Shown one piece after another: positions 17,085-25,907 of a DNA stretch of 35,361 nt. The notes beneath the pieces were generated by a model that saw only the letters and a program-made list of their open reading frames with translations, made no database searches and was not told the DNA's origin. The DNA is taken from assembly GCA_903892175.1 (NCBI GenBank), contig CAITHK010000301.1:1-35361 (forward strand), in the 5' to 3' direction. Positions within the stretch are counted from its first letter, which is position 1, and each line of letters starts with the position of its first letter. The position numbers and the translations under genes are program-made. This DNA is from an uncultured Burkholderiales bacterium (lineage in GTDB: Bacteria; Pseudomonadota; Gammaproteobacteria; Burkholderiales; Burkholderiaceae_C).

Positions 17085-17111
17085 GTCTAAGGCGCGTGGC
17101 GCGCCTTAGAC
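17085..17111. terminator. Bidirectional hairpin between convergent genes
   Basis: Perfect 12-bp stem GTCTAAGGCGCG / CGCGCCTTAGAC with a TGG loop, lying in the 37-bp gap between the sensor kinase stop and the luciferase-like gene stop on the other strand. The strength and position fit a shared terminator, though neither side has a long T-run. Confidence 0.7.
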
Positions 17112-17118
17112 CTTGTGA

Positions 17119-18234
17119 TCAAACGTTGATGGCGGAGCCCAAGCCCAGGGCTTGGTTGACGCGGGGCATCACCTCTTGCGCCATCAACTCCATCGAGCGG
17201 CGCCCCAAGGCGGGGTCCACCAAGTCCATGCCCGCATACACAATTTCGCCAAAGTCACCAGCGGTCTCGCGCAGCGCCAAGATTTGATCGACCACCTCGT
17301 TGACCGTGCCAGTGATCACCAAGTCGCCCATCAAGCGGTCCAAGGTCAACAAGCTGTCGTCCTCGTCGGGTGAGCGCTTGAAAATGACGTGACGGTTCGA
17401 GATTTTCATCTTCGTCAACATCTGCTGGTAGTAGTAGCGGTAAGGGCTGTTGGCGTCTTCGTGGCCATAGCGCTTGGCGGTGCTGGCGTCATCGCTGACG
17501 AAAATCGTGCGCGCCACGCGCCAATCGGCGGCTTTGGCCTGCTGCCCCACCGAGGTTTTGCCTTCGGCGTAGTTGGCCCAGTGGCTGGGCAACCAATGCG
17601 AGAGCAAGAAGTTGGCCGACATGGGGTGAAAGTCGCGCTGGCCCATGGCGATCACGCCCTTGGAGAAAGGCGCCACCACCGTGCCCACCACTTCGGGGTA
17701 GGGCTTTTGGAAAGGCTTCATCAACTCGCCGCGACCAATTGCGGGCACTGCCGTTTGACGGGTCGTCACCTTGAAACGGTTGTTCTCAAAGTCGATGTCG
17801 TAAGGCGGGTCGCGTTGCCAAATGGCCAAGATCACGTCAATGGCTTCAGCAAACAATTTGTTGCGGTCTTGGTCCAACATGCCCAAGGACTCGGCGTCAG
17901 ACGCCAACGCACCCGGGCTGATGCCAAAGATGAAACGGCCCTTGGCCAGGTGGTCAAACATGGCCGCTTGCGAGGCGATCAAGGTGGGGTGGGCATGCGA
18001 CAAGTTGCTGGTGCCCGAACCAAGTTTGATGTTTTGGGTTTCAAAAATCAACGTGGCCAAAAACATCAGGCTATTGGTCACGTTCTCGGCCTTGTCGGTC
18101 AAGTGCTCGCCCACAAACGCGTCGTAAAAGCCCAAGCGGTCGGCATAGATGATGGTTTGCCGATCTTCGTGCAGCGTTTCTGTGGTGTCCCGGTGCAAAG
18201 GATGCAAGGGCATGGTGAAGTAGCCTAAACGCAT
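17119..18234 (-). CDS. Luciferase-like (LLM class) flavin-dependent monooxygenase
   Basis: A 371-residue LLM protein, longer than the one at 8548-9576 and closer in pattern to limonene monooxygenase/alkanal monooxygenase-like members. Blocks: MRLGYFTMPLHPLHRD, YADRLGFYDAFVGEHLTDK, IKLGSGTSNLSHAHPTLIASQAA, LAKGRFIFGISPGALASDAE and MGDLVITGTVNEVVDQIL. It requires reduced flavin from a reductase not seen here. Start at 18234: the protein begins as expected and AGAGAG lies upstream; the frame extends to 18339 without similarity. It follows a Bug receptor by 40 bp, and this pair is divergent from the nine-gene catabolic run, so it may supply that pathway's first oxidation. Substrate unknown. Confidence 0.88.
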   Translation of the reverse strand: MRLGYFTMPLHPLHRDTTETLHEDRQTIIYADRLGFYDAFVGEHLTDKAENVTNSLMFLATLIFETQNIKLGSGTSNLSHAHPTLIASQAAMFDHLAKGRFIFGISPGALASDAESLGMLDQDRNKLFAEAIDVILAIWQRDPPYDIDFENNRFKVTTRQTAVPAIGRGELMKPFQKPYPEVVGTVVAPFSKGVIAMGQRDFHPMSANFLLSHWLPSHWANYAEGKTSVGQQAKAADWRVARTIFVSDDASTAKRYGHEDANSPYRYYYQQMLTKMKISNRHVIFKRSPDEDDSLLTLDRLMGDLVITGTVNEVVDQILALRETAGDFGEIVYAGMDLVDPALGRRSMELMAQEVMPRVNQALGLGSAINV

Positions 18235-18274
18235 GGTGTTTCTCTCTGTGTGTTCAATTGAAAATTTCTGCCGC

Positions 18275-19255
18275 TCATTCGGGCTGCACGCCCGCGTCTT
18301 TGATGACTTGGGCCCAGCGAGAGATCTCGCTGCCGACAAACTTGGTGTACTCAGCGCGTGACAACTTAGACGGCTCTAGGCCCAGTTGGTTCAAGCGCGC
18401 CAAAAAGCCTTCGTCTTTCAAGGCGGCGCTCAACCAGCCTTCCATTTTTTTCATCAGCTCAGGCGGTGTGCCTGCGGGTGCGGCCAGCCCCAAGAAGAAA
18501 CCCAGCTCATAGCCCGGGTAGGTCTCGGCAATCGCAGGCACATTCGGCCAGGCTTTGAAGCGTGTGGGCGCGGTCACGCCCAGTGCCAAGACTTTGCCGT
18601 TGTCGATTTGCGCCATTGCAGGCAAGTACTCGATGAACATCACTTGCAGCTGTTTGCCATAAAAGTCTTGCAGCGCAGAGCCAATGGCCTTGTAAGGCAC
18701 GCCCGTCATGGGTGCGCCGGTTTTGACCCGAAACATCTCTGCCGTCATTTGTGAGGCCGAGTTGTAGTGGCCAAAAAACATCTTGTCTGGGTTGGCTTTG
18801 GCGTAACTCACCAAATCGGCCACCGAGTTGATGCCCGAGCCTTTGAGCACCAACGCCACCGACGCAGCGGTGCCAAACATGCCCACATGGTCCAGGTCTT
18901 TGAGGGGGTCGTAAGGCACTTTTTTGTACAAGCTCAGGTTGGCCGCCAAGGTGGTGTTGGTGGTCAGCAACATCGTGTACCCATCGGCAGGTGCGTTCTT
19001 CACCGCCTCGGTGCCCAAGATGCCGTTGGCCCCGGCTCGGTTGTCGATCACCACCGATTGCTTGGTCTGCGCTTCCAAATATTGAGCAAAGGCCCGCGCC
19101 GTGATGTCACCCGATCCGCCAGGCCCAAAGGGCACCACCAAGCGAATGGGTTTGTTGGGATAGTTCTGGGCCTGTGCATTGAAGCCGGTCAGCACCAGCA
19201 AGGCGCAGGCGACGCAAAAAAGCCATTGCACGAATGGAATACGCAGGTGTTTCAT
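18275..19255 (-). CDS. Bug-family TTT periplasmic solute-binding receptor (copy 4)
   Basis: A 326-residue receptor. Signal peptide MKHLRIPFVQWLFCVACALL ends at the AQA-QNYP cleavage site. Blocks: IRLVVPFGPGGSGDITARAF, VVIDNRAGANGILGTEAV, DGYTMLLTTNT, GVPYKAIGSALQDFYGKQ and WPNVPAIAETYPG. Start at 19255 has AAGAG upstream; the frame continues to 19468 through the divergent promoter without support. It precedes the LLM monooxygenase by 40 bp in a likely two-gene unit and faces away from the Bug gene at 19467, so two receptors start back to back around one 211-bp promoter region. Confidence 0.93.
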   Translation of the reverse strand: MKHLRIPFVQWLFCVACALLVLTGFNAQAQNYPNKPIRLVVPFGPGGSGDITARAFAQYLEAQTKQSVVIDNRAGANGILGTEAVKNAPADGYTMLLTTNTTLAANLSLYKKVPYDPLKDLDHVGMFGTAASVALVLKGSGINSVADLVSYAKANPDKMFFGHYNSASQMTAEMFRVKTGAPMTGVPYKAIGSALQDFYGKQLQVMFIEYLPAMAQIDNGKVLALGVTAPTRFKAWPNVPAIAETYPGYELGFFLGLAAPAGTPPELMKKMEGWLSAALKDEGFLARLNQLGLEPSKLSRAEYTKFVGSEISRWAQVIKDAGVQPE

Positions 19256-19397
19256 GGTGTCTCTTGGTTGGGGCTCGGTGAGAGATTTGCCAGTCTTCAG
19301 TGTGCGGCGATTTTGACGGTGCCACAGCAACCGCGACACGCAACCAGGGGGCAGATGTGTAGCCTTTGCGACTCGAAATCTGCGGGTTTGACGCACA

Positions 19398-19426
19398 TTG
19401 CACGTAAAAACGCCACAGCGCATACT
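19398..19426 (+). promoter_or_regulatory. Weak sigma-70-like promoter candidate for the nine-gene run
   Basis: TTGCAC (19398-19403) and CATACT (19421-19426) are separated by 17 bp, 41 bp before the first start codon. Matches to consensus are 3/6 and 4/6, so this is tentative. It lies in the 211-bp region shared with the divergent Bug/LLM pair; I saw no clear operator there. Confidence 0.25.
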
Positions 19427-19466
19427 GCGCCGCCTTTGCCAACCCCTCACGCAGGAGCCCTTAAAC

Positions 19467-20441
19467 ATGCGCCCATGGCCCGTCTATGCTTTTCAAGCCC
19501 TCCTCGCGGCGTGTGCCTTCGCTTGGGGAAGCGGCGCACATGCACAGGCCTATCCCAACCGCCCCATCAAGATGGTGGTGCCGTATGCGGCAGGTGGCTT
19601 TTCTGACCAAGCCTCGCGCATCTTGGCCGAAGGCATGTCGCGCGCGCTCGGGCAGCCCATCGTCATCGACAACCGCGCGGGCGGGGGCGGGCGCATTGGC
19701 AGCGACATGGTCAGCCGCGCCAACCCCGACGGCTACCAGTTGCTGATGACCACCAACGGCACCCACACCTACATGGCAGTGACCGAAAAAAATCTGTCGT
19801 ATGACCCGGTGGCCGACTTCACCCCTGTCTCTTTGGTCGGCAGCTATGGCTTGCTGATGGTCACCCACCCCTCGGTGCCCGCACGCAATGTGCAAGAGTT
19901 CATCGCCTACGCACGTGCCAACCCGGGCAAAGTGAACTACGCCTCCTCAGGCATGGGCAGTGGCTTGCACTTTGCTGGTGAGTTGTTCAACGGCATGGCC
20001 AAAACCAGCCTGGTCCACGTGCCCTACAAGGGTTCCGGCCCCGGCATGCAAGACGTGCTGGCGGGCGTATGCCAGGTCATTTTTGACGGCGCAGCCAAGC
20101 CCCAAATTGACGCCGGCAAGGTGCGGTTCTTGGGCACCACCAGCGCCATTCGTGACCCCCGTTTTCCCGACGCCCCTACGCTGAGCGAAGCCGGTCTGCC
20201 CGGTTATGACCTGACCTACTGGGTCGGCTTGTTTGGCCCCAAAGGCATGGCACCCGACATCCAAGCCCGCTTGAACGCCGCCGTACGCACGGTGCTGGCC
20301 GAGCCCGAGACACAACGCAAACTCGCCGCCATGGGCATGACCTTGGTGGGCAGCAGCCCTGAGCAACTGGTGCGCGAAATTCGCACCGAGACCGACAAGC
20401 TGCGCCAGATTGCGGCGGCCATTCCGGGTGGCATTCAGTAA
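19467..20441 (+). CDS. Bug-family TTT periplasmic solute-binding receptor (copy 5)
   Basis: A 324-residue receptor, first gene of the plus-strand catabolic run. Signal peptide MRPWPVYAFQALLAACAFAWG is cleaved at AHA-QAYP. Blocks: IKMVVPYAAGGFSDQASRIL, IVIDNRAGGGGRIGSDMV, DGYQLLMTTNGT, HVPYKGSGPGMQDVLAGV and FPDAPTLSEAGLPGYDL. The ATG at 19467 has a clear AGGAG site upstream. The next gene, a PuuE-like hydrolase, follows after 33 bp. The same pairing of Bug and PuuE-like hydrolase occurs at 3306-5507, which suggests the two proteins see related molecules. Confidence 0.93.
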   Translation: MRPWPVYAFQALLAACAFAWGSGAHAQAYPNRPIKMVVPYAAGGFSDQASRILAEGMSRALGQPIVIDNRAGGGGRIGSDMVSRANPDGYQLLMTTNGTHTYMAVTEKNLSYDPVADFTPVSLVGSYGLLMVTHPSVPARNVQEFIAYARANPGKVNYASSGMGSGLHFAGELFNGMAKTSLVHVPYKGSGPGMQDVLAGVCQVIFDGAAKPQIDAGKVRFLGTTSAIRDPRFPDAPTLSEAGLPGYDLTYWVGLFGPKGMAPDIQARLNAAVRTVLAEPETQRKLAAMGMTLVGSSPEQLVREIRTETDKLRQIAAAIPGGIQ

Positions 20442-20474
20442 ATAATCCCTCCTTCACATTTGAAAGCCTGAACC

Positions 20475-21386
20475 ATGTCCGACGAAGAAGCCAACGCTTG
20501 GCGCCCGCACGAGCGGCTTGATTTTTCAGCCATCGTGGACCGCCCGCCACTGCAACTGCCCGGTGGTGCACGTGTGGTGGTGTGGCCGGTGGTCAACATC
20601 GAAGAGTGGGACATCTCACGTCCCATGCCCCGCATGGCCTCGCCCCCGCCCGGCGGTGTGGCCCCGGTGCCCGATGTGCCCAATTGGACTTGGCATGAGT
20701 ACGGCATGCGGGTGGGGTTTTGGCGTCTGCTTGACGCCTTCAAGCGCTACAACATCCAGCCCACCATGTCGATCAACGCCAAGGTCTGCGAAACCCGCCC
20801 ACGCGTGCCGCAAGCCGCGCTCGACGCCGGTTGGGAGTTCATGGCCCATTGCTACGAACAAATTCCCATCCAAAAAATCACCGACCAGCGCGCCATGATG
20901 GAGCAGACGCTCGACGTCTTGACCCGCTTCACCGGTCAGCGCCCCAACGGTTGGTTGGGCCCTGGGCGCAGCCAAACCTTTGTCACCCCTGACCTGATCA
21001 AAGAACTCGGCATGCAATGGTTTGGCGACTGGGTGCTCGACGACCAGCCGCAATTTGTCAACACCCGCCACGGCCGTTTGGTGTCGGTGCCCTACACCAT
21101 CGAGCTCAACGACATCGGCATCATGCTCACCGCCCACCAAGCGTCCGACGCCATGCTCAACCGCACCCGCGACGCCTTTGACCGTCTGTACATGGACTCG
21201 GCCCATGGCGCGCGCATTTTGGCGTTTGGCGTGCACCCGTACATCTCAGGTGCGTCACACCGCATCCGCTACTTTGAAGAAATGCTGGAGTACCTCAGCG
21301 GGCGCGATGACGTGGTGTTTTGGAACGGCCAACAAATCTGCGATTGGTTTGAGCAACAAGCCGTGACCAGCACGCCCCGCGTTTGA
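20475..21386 (+). CDS. Polysaccharide deacetylase-family hydrolase, PuuE (allantoinase)-like
   Basis: A 303-residue cytosolic NodB-fold protein, paralogue of the one at 3306-4220 (shared blocks W-EYG-RVG-WR, GWL-P, TPDL, DDQP, SVPY-E-NDI, HPYI-G). The sequence WPVVNIEEWD takes the place of the NodB catalytic Asp-Asp motif, as seen in PuuE-type allantoinases. The first half also contains DVPNWTWHEYGMRVGFWRLL and the middle GWEFMAHCYEQIP, where the first copy has a GHGHSN stretch, so the putative ligand His residues differ between paralogues. Expected reaction is hydrolysis of a cyclic amide or ureide; substrate unknown. The stop (TGA 21384-21386) overlaps the amidase ATG. Confidence 0.83.
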   Translation: MSDEEANAWRPHERLDFSAIVDRPPLQLPGGARVVVWPVVNIEEWDISRPMPRMASPPPGGVAPVPDVPNWTWHEYGMRVGFWRLLDAFKRYNIQPTMSINAKVCETRPRVPQAALDAGWEFMAHCYEQIPIQKITDQRAMMEQTLDVLTRFTGQRPNGWLGPGRSQTFVTPDLIKELGMQWFGDWVLDDQPQFVNTRHGRLVSVPYTIELNDIGIMLTAHQASDAMLNRTRDAFDRLYMDSAHGARILAFGVHPYISGASHRIRYFEEMLEYLSGRDDVVFWNGQQICDWFEQQAVTSTPRV

Positions 21387-22837
21387 TGCCCGCGCTGGAT
21401 GTGCCACTGCATGCCTTGTCAATCGCGCAAGCGGGTGAGCTGCTGCGCACCCGCGCGCTGACGCCGCTGCAACTGGTGCAGGCGTGTTTGGCGCGCACCG
21501 AAGCGCAGGAGCCACAACTCCACGCCTTCATCACCCGTTCCACAGACGCAGCCTTGGCTCAGGCCGAGCAGGCCACGCGGGAGATCGCCGCCGGCCACTG
21601 GCGTGGGCCCATGCATGGCATTCCCATCGCCCACAAAGATGTGTTGCTCACTCGTGGCGTGCGCACCACCGCGCACTCGCGGGCCTTGGAACACTGGGTG
21701 CCCGACACCGACGCCGTGGTGGTGCAGCGTTTGGCCCAAGCAGGTGCCATCAGCCTGGGCAAAACCGCCTGCCATGAATTTGCGTTTGGCTCGCCCGCCT
21801 CTGACGATGTGTTCCCCCCCGCACACAACCCTTGGAACCCGCTGCACATGCCGGGCAGCTCCAGCAGCGGCTCGGGCACCGCGGTGGCCGCCGGGTTTTG
21901 CCTGGCTGCCACGGGCACGGACACCGGCGGCTCGGTGCGTCACCCTGCTGCCGCTTGCGCAGTGGTGGGCTTCAAGCCCACCCGGGGCGTGTTGCCCATG
22001 GACGGCGTGATTCCATTGGCCCCCAGCATGGACCATGTGGGCTTGCTCACCCGAAGCGTGGGCGATGCGGTATGGATGTTTGAGGCCATGCGTGGTAACA
22101 GGATGCACACGCACCAGGACCTCGCTGCGCGCTCGCTTGGCGCGCCTTCGCCGCACACCCACGCCGTCTCTGGCTCACCCACCCCAGCGCGCACCGCCTT
22201 GCCCGGCCTGCGCATTGGGGTGATGCGCCGCCAGTTGCAAACGCAAGCCCATGACCCCGAAATTTGGGAATGTTTTGAAGAGGTGCTGGCACGCTGCCGC
22301 GCCAGCGGCGCACACGTCATCGACATCGACCTTGACGGCGGCGACCAAGCGGTAAGCCTGGCCAACACCTTGATTGGCTTTCAGGGCTACCAACAGTTGC
22401 AGCACTGGGTGCGCGACCAACCGCAGCTGCTGGGCCAAGGCTTGCGCCGTCGCTTGGTGAGCGCGGCCGAGGTAACCCCGCAAGACCATTGGCAAGCCTG
22501 CGTCGCGCGCTGGCAGCTGGAACAGGCCCTCGAAGAGGTGCTGACCCAACAGCTGGACGTGATGCTCTCGCCCGGGCGCGAAATGCCGCCTGAGACGCTG
22601 GACGCCTTGATGCACAACCCCACCGGCCAACGCAGCAGCTGCAACCGGCTCTACAGCCTCACCGGCCACCCCGCGCTCACCTTGCCCATGGGACTGCACA
22701 GCTCCGGCTTGCCCATGGCCTTGCAGCTCGCGAGCGCACACCACAGTGACGACCGTCTCTTAGGTTTGGCGCTGCGGCTGCAAAGCAGCCTGCCGTGGGA
22801 CCCACTGCACCCGGCCAACCCCCTTTTCAAGCCCTGA
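21386..22837 (+). CDS. Amidase signature-family amidohydrolase
   Basis: A 483-residue amidase with the Ser-cisSer-Lys triad: Lys84 (IAHKDVLLTRG), the Ser-rich loop MPGSSSSGSGTAVAAG with the cis-Ser near 159, and nucleophile Ser183 (TGTDTGGSVRHPAA). These enzymes hydrolyse linear amides or ureas (relatives include GatA, AtzF and aryl-acylamidases) to acid plus ammonia or amine. A GatA role is unlikely because gatB and gatC are absent. ATG at 21386 overlaps the previous stop (TGATG), and its own stop overlaps the next Bug start in the same way, so translation is coupled. It probably acts on the ring-opened product of the preceding PuuE-like hydrolase (inference). Confidence 0.9.
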   Translation: MPALDVPLHALSIAQAGELLRTRALTPLQLVQACLARTEAQEPQLHAFITRSTDAALAQAEQATREIAAGHWRGPMHGIPIAHKDVLLTRGVRTTAHSRALEHWVPDTDAVVVQRLAQAGAISLGKTACHEFAFGSPASDDVFPPAHNPWNPLHMPGSSSSGSGTAVAAGFCLAATGTDTGGSVRHPAAACAVVGFKPTRGVLPMDGVIPLAPSMDHVGLLTRSVGDAVWMFEAMRGNRMHTHQDLAARSLGAPSPHTHAVSGSPTPARTALPGLRIGVMRRQLQTQAHDPEIWECFEEVLARCRASGAHVIDIDLDGGDQAVSLANTLIGFQGYQQLQHWVRDQPQLLGQGLRRRLVSAAEVTPQDHWQACVARWQLEQALEEVLTQQLDVMLSPGREMPPETLDALMHNPTGQRSSCNRLYSLTGHPALTLPMGLHSSGLPMALQLASAHHSDDRLLGLALRLQSSLPWDPLHPANPLFKP

Positions 22838-23841
22838 TGCCACACACCGTCAACACCCACCGTCGCCACTGGCTGCAGGCCAGCCTTGCAGTGGGCGTGG
22901 GTGCGCTCACACACCCTGCCTACGGGCAAGCACAAACACTGCATTGGCCCAGCAAGCCGATTCGCTTTGTGGTGCCCTTTGTGCCTGGCGGCACGTCTGA
23001 CATCGTGGCGCGCACGGTGGCCCAAGAGCTGTCGCGCCAGCTGCCCTTTCCCGTCGTGCTCGACAACAAGGCTGGCGGCGGCGGTGTGCCCGCCATGCAA
23101 GAGGTGGCGCGCGCGGCGGGCGATGGCCACACCGTCATCTTGGGCCATGTGGGCTCGCTGGCGGTCAACCCCTACATCTTTGCCAACACCGGCTACGACG
23201 TGAACCACGACTTCGCCCCCGTGACCTTGTTGGCCAAAGTGCCCAGCTTGTTTGTGGTGCACCCCGACGTGCCGGCCAAAAACCTGCGCGAGTTGGTGGA
23301 CTACGCCAAACGCCGCCCCGGGCAACTCAATTACGCGTCGGCGGGCAACGCCAGCGCGGGTCACTTGGCCATGGAGTACCTCAAGCTTGCCACCGGCATG
23401 TTCATGACCCATATTCCCTACCGGGGCACGGGGCCTGCCTTGACCGATTTGCTGGCTGGGCGCACGCAGGTGTTTTCGGCTGGCACCCCAGCCTTGCTGC
23501 CCCACATCCGCAGCGGCCGCTTGCGCGCCATCGCCACGGGCACGCCACAGCGGCTGGCTTCGCTGCCCGACTTGCCCACGGTGGCCGAGTCGGGCTACAA
23601 GGGTTTTGAGTCGGTGCAGTGGTACGGCCTGATGGCGCCGGCCAGCACGCCCAGCGACATCGTCAAACGCTTGCAAGAAGAGTGCAACAAAGCCTTGCAC
23701 AGCGCCACCATTGCCGAACGCTTTGCCAGCGAAGACGCGCTGGTGGGCGGCGGCCCCCCGGCCGAATTTGCCGCCCTGATTGCCCAACAACAACGCCTTT
23801 GGAAAGACGTGGTGGCGCGTGCGCGCATCCGCGCCGACTGA
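22837..23841 (+). CDS. Bug-family TTT periplasmic solute-binding receptor (copy 6)
   Basis: A 334-residue receptor whose ATG overlaps the amidase stop (TGATG at 22835-22839). Export signal: THRRHWLQASLAVGVGALTH with Arg-Arg and Trp-Leu-Gln looks Tat-like, cleavage near AYGQA. Blocks: IRFVVPFVPGGTSDIVARTV, VVLDNKAGGGGVPAMQEV, GHTVILGHVG, HIPYRGTGPALTDLLAGR and LASLPDLPTVAESGYKG. It is followed after 23 bp by another Bug gene, a tandem pair in which the two proteins are clearly different rather than a recent duplication. Confidence 0.92.
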   Translation: MPHTVNTHRRHWLQASLAVGVGALTHPAYGQAQTLHWPSKPIRFVVPFVPGGTSDIVARTVAQELSRQLPFPVVLDNKAGGGGVPAMQEVARAAGDGHTVILGHVGSLAVNPYIFANTGYDVNHDFAPVTLLAKVPSLFVVHPDVPAKNLRELVDYAKRRPGQLNYASAGNASAGHLAMEYLKLATGMFMTHIPYRGTGPALTDLLAGRTQVFSAGTPALLPHIRSGRLRAIATGTPQRLASLPDLPTVAESGYKGFESVQWYGLMAPASTPSDIVKRLQEECNKALHSATIAERFASEDALVGGGPPAEFAALIAQQQRLWKDVVARARIRAD

Positions 23842-23864
23842 AGGCCCACCGGAGACTTCCCCCC

Positions 23865-24956
23865 ATGACCGCACACACCGCCCCCGAAGCACAACGCTCT
23901 GGCTTTGGCCTAAGCGCTTGGCACAGAGCGCACCAGACCGCACGCAGAATGCGGCAGTTTTTGGGGCTGTCTTGGAGGCTGTCTTTGGGTCTGTGTTTGG
24001 GTCTATGTCTGGGCCTGCTGGCTGCACACACCGCCCAGGCCCAAACCAACACCGACACCTTCCCCACCAAACCCATCAAGGTGATGGTGGGTTACGGGCC
24101 CGGCGGCACGGGTGATTTGACGGTGCGTTTGGTTGCGCAAAAAATGGGCGACAAACTGGGCCAGCCCCTAGTGATTGAAAACCGCCCCAGCGCCGGCGGC
24201 ATCGTGGCCTCGCAAACTGTGCAACAGGCAGCGCCCGATGGCTACACCCTGAACTTCATCGCAGCGGGCAACTTTGCCATGACGCCCTCGCTGTTCAAGT
24301 CGCTGCCGTTTGACCCAGTGAAAGACTTCGAAATGGTCTCACTCATTGGCACTTTTGGCTTTGCACTCGCGGTCGACGGCAACTCCAAGTTCAAAGACAC
24401 GCGTGACTTCATCGAGCAGGCCCGCGCCAACCCCGGCAAGCTGTTCATTGGCACCATCTCGGTGGGTAGCGCGCAGTTTTTGGCGGCCGAGGTGTTCAAG
24501 TCGATGGCCAAGATCGATGTGACCATCGTCACCTACAAAACCTCGGGCGACGTGATGCGTGCCCTGCGCGGGGGCGATGTGCAAGCCATTTTTGAAACCC
24601 TGGCCCCGGTGATTCCGCAGGCCAAGGCCGGCACCGTCAAGGTCTTGGGCGTGACCGAAGAGCAGCGCTTTCCGGGTCTGCCGCAAGTGCCCACGATTGC
24701 AGAGAGCGGTGTGCCCAACTACGCCGTGGCCGGTTGGAACGGCTTGGCCGTGCCCGCCAAAACACCGCGTGAGGTGATTCAAAAACTCAACGCCGAAGTC
24801 AACGCGGCGGTGGCGCAACCCGACATCAAACAAAAATTCCTCGACCTGGGCGTCACCGCCAAAGGCAACACCCCCGAACAAATGCAGGCCCTGTTGGTGC
24901 GCGACATCCAGTGGTGGCGTGACGTCATTGGCAAAGCCAAGATCGACAAGCAATGA
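23865..24956 (+). CDS. Bug-family TTT periplasmic solute-binding receptor (copy 7), repeat-bearing signal peptide
   Basis: A 363-residue receptor with a long N-terminus. The ATG at 23865 has GGAG upstream; an internal ATG at 23949 would remove 28 residues and still leave a complete signal peptide. The hydrophobic core is a tandem LSLG/LCLG repeat from 12-bp DNA units, ending at AQA-QTNTD. Mature blocks: IKVMVGYGPGGTGDLTVRLV, LVIENRPSAGGIVASQTV, DGYTLNFIAAG, VTYKTSGDVMRALRGGD and FPGLPQVPTIAESGVP. The usual HVPYKG is altered to TIVTYKTSG, so the ligand may differ. Its stop overlaps the dehydrogenase start (ATGA at 24953). Confidence 0.92.
   Translation: MTAHTAPEAQRSGFGLSAWHRAHQTARRMRQFLGLSWRLSLGLCLGLCLGLLAAHTAQAQTNTDTFPTKPIKVMVGYGPGGTGDLTVRLVAQKMGDKLGQPLVIENRPSAGGIVASQTVQQAAPDGYTLNFIAAGNFAMTPSLFKSLPFDPVKDFEMVSLIGTFGFALAVDGNSKFKDTRDFIEQARANPGKLFIGTISVGSAQFLAAEVFKSMAKIDVTIVTYKTSGDVMRALRGGDVQAIFETLAPVIPQAKAGTVKVLGVTEEQRFPGLPQVPTIAESGVPNYAVAGWNGLAVPAKTPREVIQKLNAEVNAAVAQPDIKQKFLDLGVTAKGNTPEQMQALLVRDIQWWRDVIGKAKIDKQ
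23967..24014 (+). repeat. Four imperfect 12-bp tandem repeats inside a signal peptide
   Basis: Units of the form CTGTCTTTGGGT start at 23967, 23979, 23991 and 24003 and encode LSWR, LSLG, LCLG and LCLG. The 12-bp period keeps the reading frame, so copy-number change would only lengthen or shorten the hydrophobic core. Confidence 0.8.
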
Positions 24957-25888
24957 AAAAAATCTACATCCTCGACGCCTTCCACGAAGCCGGCATCGCA
25001 CTGGCCAAAGCCCATGCCGAGGTGGTGTGTTGGCCAGACCCAGCCATTGCCGACTGGCCCGAGCACGCCGATGGCGTGATGGTGCGCATGACCCCGATCA
25101 CAGCCGAGCAAATTGCCCGCGCCCAGCATGTGCAGGTGATTTGCAAGCAAGGCGTGGGCACCGACACCCTCGATTTAGAAGCCGCCAAGCAGCATGGCAT
25201 TGCGGTGTCGCGCACACCGGGCGTCAACAGCGAAGCGGTGGCGGAGTTGGCGTTTGCCTTGTCGCTGTCGGTGACGCGCCGCGTGTCACGCTTTGACCGT
25301 TTGTTGCGAGCTGGCGTGCCCATCGTGCGGCCTGAGCATTTAGGCATCGAGATGCAGGGCAAGTCAGTGGGCATTGTGGGCATGGGCAACATCGGCTCCA
25401 TCGTGGCCAAAAAATGGCGCGGCGCCTTTGACGCGCACATCTGGGCCTATGACCCCTATGTGCCCAGCGAGCGCTGGGCCGACCTGCCGCACACCCGCGT
25501 GCAACACCTGCACGACATGCTGCCCCATGTGGACTTGCTGACGCTGCACCTGCCCTTGACCGACGAGAGCCGCCACATGATCAGCGAAGCCGAGCTGGCG
25601 TTGATGAAACCCGACGCGGTGCTCATCAACGTGTCGCGCGGAGGCATTGTGGACGAGGTGGCCTTGGCCGCTGCCTTGCAACGCGGCCACCTGTTTGGTG
25701 CCGGTCTGGATGTGTTTGAGGTAGAGCCTCCGCCGCCCGACCACCCGCTGCTGGCCTTTGACAACCTGATTGCCACGCCCCATGCTGCGGGCGGCACCCA
25801 CGACACACAACGCCGCAGTGCCACCCAAGTGGCGCAGCAAGTGATTGACGTGTTGAATGGTGGGCCGGTGGCGCACCGCGTCGTCTGA
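24953..25888 (+). CDS. D-isomer-specific 2-hydroxyacid dehydrogenase
   Basis: A 311-residue NAD(P)-dependent oxidoreductase of the phosphoglycerate/formate dehydrogenase fold. The nucleotide-binding motif GMGNIG is at 143-148 (block VGIVGMGNIGSIVAKKW). The catalytic triad is visible: Arg229 (INVSRGGIVDE), Glu258 (VFEVEPPP) and His277 (TPHAAG). The reaction is reversible conversion of a 2-hydroxyacid and a 2-ketoacid. The serine-pathway ACT domain is missing and the protein is short, so SerA is unlikely. ATG overlaps the preceding Bug stop, and the amidohydrolase follows after 19 bp. It probably handles a hydroxyacid released late in the pathway. Confidence 0.9.
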   Translation: MKKIYILDAFHEAGIALAKAHAEVVCWPDPAIADWPEHADGVMVRMTPITAEQIARAQHVQVICKQGVGTDTLDLEAAKQHGIAVSRTPGVNSEAVAELAFALSLSVTRRVSRFDRLLRAGVPIVRPEHLGIEMQGKSVGIVGMGNIGSIVAKKWRGAFDAHIWAYDPYVPSERWADLPHTRVQHLHDMLPHVDLLTLHLPLTDESRHMISEAELALMKPDAVLINVSRGGIVDEVALAAALQRGHLFGAGLDVFEVEPPPPDHPLLAFDNLIATPHAAGGTHDTQRRSATQVAQQVIDVLNGGPVAHRVV

Positions 25889-25907
25889 AGTTTTTGAACA
25901 ACACCCC

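Noticed and set aside
22651-24027. 458-residue reverse frame across the amidase end and two Bug genes
   Set aside because: Low-complexity Gly/His/Arg-rich translation, antisense to three supported genes.
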